The position numbers and the translations under genes are program-made. Positions 59,412 through 64,000 of a stretch of 64,000 nucleotides of DNA are shown here, one piece after another; position 1 is the stretch's first letter; each line of letters starts with the position of its first letter. The notes beneath the pieces were generated by a model. That model was not told the DNA's origin, searched no databases, and saw only the letters and a list, made by a program, of their open reading frames with translations. The DNA is taken from positions 122,779,621-122,843,620 of the forward strand of contig NC_079148.1 of the NCBI RefSeq assembly GCF_945859685.1, in the 5' to 3' direction. The DNA is from Eupeodes corollae (taxonomy: Eukaryota > Arthropoda > Insecta > Diptera > Syrphidae).

Positions 59412-59990
59412 GTTAGGTTAGGTCGATGTGGCTACGGATTTAGAACCAAAAGAAAAGGCCCATTGTGATACCACATGAATCTAGAGATTTACTTCTTACT
59501 AGTTGAACCATTTTGAGCTTCTTATAAAGCGAAGAAGATATTTGATATCCTTTTTAGCTATAGTTTACTGGGATTATCAAAAGAGTAGTCTCCCAGATGA
59601 AGTTTGTGTTTTAGTGAAAGAACAGACCAAGTACAGAGAAGTTAAGAGATTGTTTCCTCTTCTTCTTCGTTCATAAAGTTCCTGCAGAAGTCCTTTAAGG
59701 CTACACCAAGTCATATTGCTTGTCTGCCTATAAGACAGCGTCCCGCAAGGACACCTATTAGGGAGCTAATATGAAGTCTGCTTTGAGATAACAAGACTTT
59801 GGAGCGCTTTAGCTCCAGTGAAGGCCATATGAGTTTTGTGGCTGCGCATGTTGGTAAATTGTGCCACCTAGAGCTTGCTATCTGTTTCTTTAAGCATAAG
59901 TTATAAGTTTACATGTAGCTATCGGTATACCTATCTCGTCACTTTCAGGTGAAATAGGTATGACGGTTCCCTACCCGTTCTTATTGAAAA
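59412..59990 (-). mobile_element. RNase H-LINE (LOA/I-like) copy 2, 3' end only
   Basis: Shares GGCCCATTGTGATACCACAT, then CTTCCTCTTCTTC-type, ATAAGACAGCGTCCCGC-type and GCACCTATTAGGGAGC-type blocks with 17064-17500. Its 3' tail, at the left edge, reads TTAGGTTAGGTTAGG on the plus strand, that is (CCTAA)n in sense. Only the C-terminal coding end and 3' UTR remain. Confidence 0.7.
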
Positions 59991-62900
59991 ACCTTTTCGA
60001 ATAACTCAAAACATGTTAATATCTGTATCAAAACCCCATTTAATTTTTTCAAGAAATTAAAAACATAAAAAGCTTTTAGAACTTTATGAAGTTCGTAAAT
60101 TGAAAATTTGACTATTTACAAAAAGTTTTCAAAGAAACCAGGCATAAGTTGTCGATTTATTTAGTTTGTAAACAAAACTTAATATCAAGTGATACTTCTA
60201 GTACATGCCCAAGTATTCGCAGCTCAAGTGGCTAAGAATATCCCTACTTAATAACACTTGCATTTTTTTAAGTAAACGCATTGCTTTACTCTTCCTTAAT
60301 ACAATGTCTTGACTAATGAAGATCAGACTAACTTTTAGTACCTTATTCTTCTGCTTTTGAGTTTATGATTTTTAAGTAGGTACTTAACAAGACTAAACTC
60401 AGCTTAATTTTAAAAGACTTTCGAAATATAGTTCCTTAATTCTTCTATACTAAGTGTGAAATTAAATCATCCAATACCTTCCAAACATAAAATTCAATCG
60501 TCCTTGATTTCTACAAATCGACCAATAAACCATAATATGTCTTCCTTCTTACGTAAAGTACGATTTTCAGTTTTTTTTTGTATTGCTTACATAAGATACA
60601 CTCGGCTTTTAACTCATTTTTTAGATAATATAGTTGTATTCAACTCCAGAAACTTATTTCCTTTTACATATCCCTTTTTGAACTTCTCACGTATTCAATG
60701 TTGCTACGTTCATATATGTATAAAATATGTAGAGTTGGAGAAAAGCCTTACAAAGGCACCTATTGCTAAGCTCAGTCAATTTTTTATGTCTATCGAACTT
60801 GTTTTAAATTTTAAAATCTAAGTTCAATCTCAGTAATGAAAGTCTATATTCGACAGAAAGTAGTCATTTTCTCAATTTCAATTTCGTAAGCCGAAAATAC
60901 AAACGATACTATGAAGAAAACGTTCGTCGCAAAAGCCCTATACACACCTCTTTACACTTAACTGACATCGCACACGATCTAGAACCATATGCCTCTGAGT
61001 ATTCTCTTATTCCATTTCTATATAAGTCTTATATGAGCTCCTGAATTTCCGATATCCATGCATGAGATGTTTTGAATGAAAAGAAAAGGACCTCATATGA
61101 TGTGTATCAATATAGGTACATACATGTATGTATAAAGAAAAGCAAGAGCTCCTGTGTGTGAATGTACCAAGTATGTATGAGAAAACCTTCATTAAGAAAT
61201 CAAAATGTAAACCTCACGCTCGCAACTGCTCCCCCCAACCACACCTCACACCATTCAAATCCACGCATCACCTTTACACAATGTTACAATAAACTTGGTA
61301 GCAATCGCAACTTTGGCTTCGAGTTTCTTTTATATCCACAGTCACACCATCTAATGGCGTTTAGTTTCTTAAGTTCTCGAATACAATAAAACAAAAAGGA
61401 CCTTTTTCATATTCAACAACAACAATAACAACAACAACAACGACAAAAACAAAACACACGATCCAAAGCTCAAAAATGGAAGAAATATTCTCTCACTCCT
61501 GTTGGAGGAGTTGAGAGGGAATACAATAAACATAAAGTGAAAGAAAAGCATGAACTATGTAACAATAAGGACACACGACTATGACGACAACTACGACGAC
61601 GACGATGTAGATGACGACGACGAAGAATTGAAATACATTTATCTGAATGGTGATGGTAAGTGCGGTTGGTTTTGGTCCTTCGTCCTGGAGTTTAAGTTCT
61701 CCAACAGTAGCACCACCACCACCTGCTGTTGCTCCTGCCGCCGACTTACCGTCTGACTCAGCTAGCCTGGGCTACATTAGTTGAGCGAGTGAACGTATCT
61801 TTTCAGGTAACCAGAGACGGACTTGTGGCTCTTTATGCCCTTCTTTTTTTTAAATAGCGTTGTTTTTTAAAGGCTTCATTGAAGTTACAACTTGAATTCA
61901 TTGAATTAATACAACTTTTCATAAAAAGAATTTTGATTTTAATTCAGTTTTGTGATGAACAAATATTGATTCTAGCTTCAACCTTATGAAACTTGTGCCT
62001 CCTTAAATTTTATACCTAAATCCGGGCACGTTATACTCTGGGTAAAACCAACATAGCTACACACGCTTTTATAGTCAGATCGCACACATTTCGCATTCAA
62101 AAAAAGTTTTTTTTTTTATTCCTTGGTCCTTTTGGCCTGGCTCACTCATCGTCGTCGTCGTATGTTTCCTTTAAACAATTGAATACTGAACAAAAGAAAA
62201 TCCATTTACCATTTGCCACCACATTTCTATTTTATTTTTAGTTTTTTTCTTTTCTCTGTTTTAGTTTCAGAATGTGATTTTCTTCCCCCTCAAGTTTGGA
62301 TTTTCCTTTTTCTTTTAACACAATGACCCGGCTTATATGTCGTCATTTTGGTAGCATTAATATAACCATTAGTTGGATTGAAGAGGATTCTTTCACTTTT
62401 CGCTTTTGTGTGTGTGTGATTGTTCGCTTTATACCTTTATGTATAGTATATACGTATGTACATGCAACAATACATGAAACATAAGTGCGGTATGTGATTG
62501 TGCATGCATTCGAGTATTGTGAACTGTAAAGCACATAGGGAAGTTTTAAGTTGTAAGCAAAATGGTGCGAATACAGAAAAGCGAATGCACAGCTTTATAG
62601 TCTTAAATAGTGCAACCCGGATGGGTAAATAAGGTTTATTCTCATGAATGATTAAATCGTGTTGATGGCAGGTGGGTAAGGTATGGAGCTATTTTTGTAG
62701 TTTTTTTTATGGTTTCACGAGAGTTTGGATTGGTGCCATTTTGTTCTTAGAAGTTCGTGAATTAAGACATTAATCTATCTTGTAATCAGGTTTTGAATTT
62801 TTAAATTATTGAAAACGGCTCCTGTCTGGAAAAGCATACCGTTCACTTTGTTTTCATTTTTAGGAAACACTTACTTGTATTAAATTCGCATATGTATATT

Positions 62901-63030
62901 TTTGGAACACGTTTTCAAAATAATGTATGTCAGAACTTTCAAAAAACTATAAGTCAAAATATGTACCTCAAAATTCTAGCTGCGATCTTTTTCTTTAAGC
63001 CTATAGAACACATTTTGAAAAAATTTCTTG
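59991..63030. other. Interval without a recognised gene, rich in simple repeats
   Basis: Contains a CAA/AAC-rich run (61417-61445), GAC/GAT runs (61575-61630) that translate to Asp-rich stretches, and a CGTCGTCGTCG run near 62148-62162. A 121-codon stretch at 60456-60821 is unrecognised. No named gene. Confidence 0.5.
61417..61630. repeat. Trinucleotide-rich simple repeats
   Basis: AACAACAACAATAACAAC-type repeats followed by GACGACGACGATGTAGATG-type repeats. Reading frames over them (for example 61550-61756) are composition artefacts. Confidence 0.7.
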
Positions 63031-63448
63031 AAGTTTCAAGAACCCTAGAGTCGAAATAAGGTTTTTAGAAAGATGTCTGTGCGTGCGTGATGTGTACGTA
63101 CGTTCGCGACGTTTTTTTTTGTCCATAGCTAAGGAACCAGAAGAGATATCGACTTCAAATAAATTTTGTTTACATATAATAATGCGAAAAGGACTCTCAA
63201 AAATTGAAAGGTTTAAGCCGAAATATCTGACGAAACAACAACACTAGAGACCTGAATTAATTTTAAATTATATATTGTTACGTGATACCAACCCAGTATA
63301 TTTTTGGAAAAAAATCCAACTAACTGTTTTCTTATAAACCAACAATCCCAGAAAACATAACTTTGTGCAACGAAGAATAACGTTTTTGACTCTTCGTAAA
63401 ACTGGATGGTAAAAATTGACTTTCGACTCAAATGTCTTTTGGGTTCTA
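63031..63448 (+). mobile_element. HT element 11, forward, broken by RTE copy 3
   Basis: It starts within the head (AAGTTTCAAGAACCCTAGAG), has a short microsatellite, the GCGACGTTTTTTTTTGTCC hairpin remnant, GTTACGTGATACCAACCCAG and CTTTGTGCAACGAAGAATAA. It stops after one internal unit (GACTTTCGACTCAAATGTCT) where RTE copy 3 begins. Confidence 0.7.
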
Positions 63449-64000
63449 ACCCCACTGGAAAGTTGTTGGGGGCAGCAAACGAGAGACCTCTCCTTATCCA
63501 GACGGCAGCGGATGAATTCTCGAGATGGAATCAACGGTGGCGTCTACAGTTCCAGTAAGATTGAACTACTTAGTGAACACCTTATAGGGTTTCTTCAACA
63601 TATTCGGAGCCCAGGCCTGTAAGTTTTAATAAGAATCTGGACCTCCAGGTTGGGGGTTGTGCCGTCGGGGTGACTTCCTGGCTACGTAAGAAATACCTTT
63701 AGTTGCGAAGCACCAACAAGCCTCGGATACGGACGGATTCACTGTTGACAACCCACGCAAACGAAATAAGGACAACGAACTTCGGATATGTACGTGGAAT
63801 GTTAGGTCCCTTAACAGACCACGTGCAGCCGAACAATTAGCGGAAGCCCTAAACTGCTGCAAGGCAGATATTAACGCCGTCCAAGAAGTGTGATGGGATG
63901 GACCGGGCAAACGCAAACTAAAAGACTGCGATATATACTACGGCGACTGCCACCGAGAACAAAGGCAGGGTGTGGATTTGTTGTTGGAACAAGGAAAAAA
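63449..64000 (+). mobile_element. RTE-type LINE copy 3, 5' part (runs off the window)
   Basis: Begins ACCCCACTGGAAAGTTGTTG, the same 5' end as copy 2, but lacks about 35 bp of leader after AACGAGAGA. It continues through the leader (GGAATCAACGGTGGCGTC) into the EN domain. Being at the 5' terminus, it implies a near full-length element extending past 64000. Confidence 0.8.
63680..63990 (+). pseudogene. RTE copy 3 endonuclease N-terminus
   Basis: The frame reads NPRKRNKDNELRICTWNVRS, then PRAAEQLAEALNCCKADINA and VQEV followed by TGA (63891-63893) where copy 1 has Arg (CGA), then WDGPGKRKLKDCDIYYGDCH. A single-base CGA to TGA change would explain the stop. Near 63968 about 15 bp present in copy 1 are missing. 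Confidence 0.75.

Noticed and set aside
61550..61756. Asp-rich frame (DDNYDDDDVDDDDEE).
   Set aside because: It is translated GAC/GAT simple repeat.

Overview
The window looks like non-coding DNA from an insect, most likely a fly (Diptera). It is AT-rich, has no gene-dense stretch, and is full of non-LTR retrotransposons, Helitrons and a Penelope-like element of types common in dipteran genomes. The species cannot be named from the sequence. I recognised no host protein-coding gene, rRNA or tRNA gene. Every coding stretch I can identify is a decayed transposable-element gene. The DNA between elements reads like intergenic or large-intron sequence with simple repeats.

Layout. 1-3155: RTE-type LINE, copy 1. 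3777-3972: SINE. 6446-10443: an unclassified repeat that I call the HT element (hairpin ends plus internal tandem units), split by a (GATA)-tailed LINE at 7025-10035. 11038-12125: a 98-bp LINE stub with a perfect 13-bp target-site duplication, a SINE, and a Penelope-like fragment with a hammerhead-like ribozyme core. 16165-20946: a Helitron remnant containing an RNase H-bearing LINE, which itself contains a MITE. 21553-22750: HT element. 23351-24720: LINE with an A31 tail. 26015-29526: HT element split by RTE copy 2. 31571-35175: SINE, a jockey-like LINE, and a second copy of the A-tailed LINE inside it. 38205-43786: a cluster of HT elements plus a shrunken second Helitron. 46122-52326: further HT elements, a 200-N assembly gap and a CR1-like LINE. 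56140-59990: SINE, jockey/BS-like LINE, mariner-type transposase pseudogene and a second RNase H-LINE fragment, almost end to end. 63031-64000: HT element broken by RTE copy 3, which runs off the window.

Relations between elements. Three observations link them. (1) The 3' ends of the four SINE copies resemble the 3' end of the RTE LINE, as expected if the SINE is moved by the RTE machinery. (2) The HT element occurs about a dozen times in both orientations and hosts at least three LINE insertions. (3) Nesting order gives a relative age series: Helitron older than the RNase H-LINE, which is older than the MITE; HT older than the RTE and (GATA)-tailed LINE insertions.

All boundaries were read by eye. 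Clade names for several LINEs are tentative, because the 3'-terminal motifs and residue patterns were judged without a database search.
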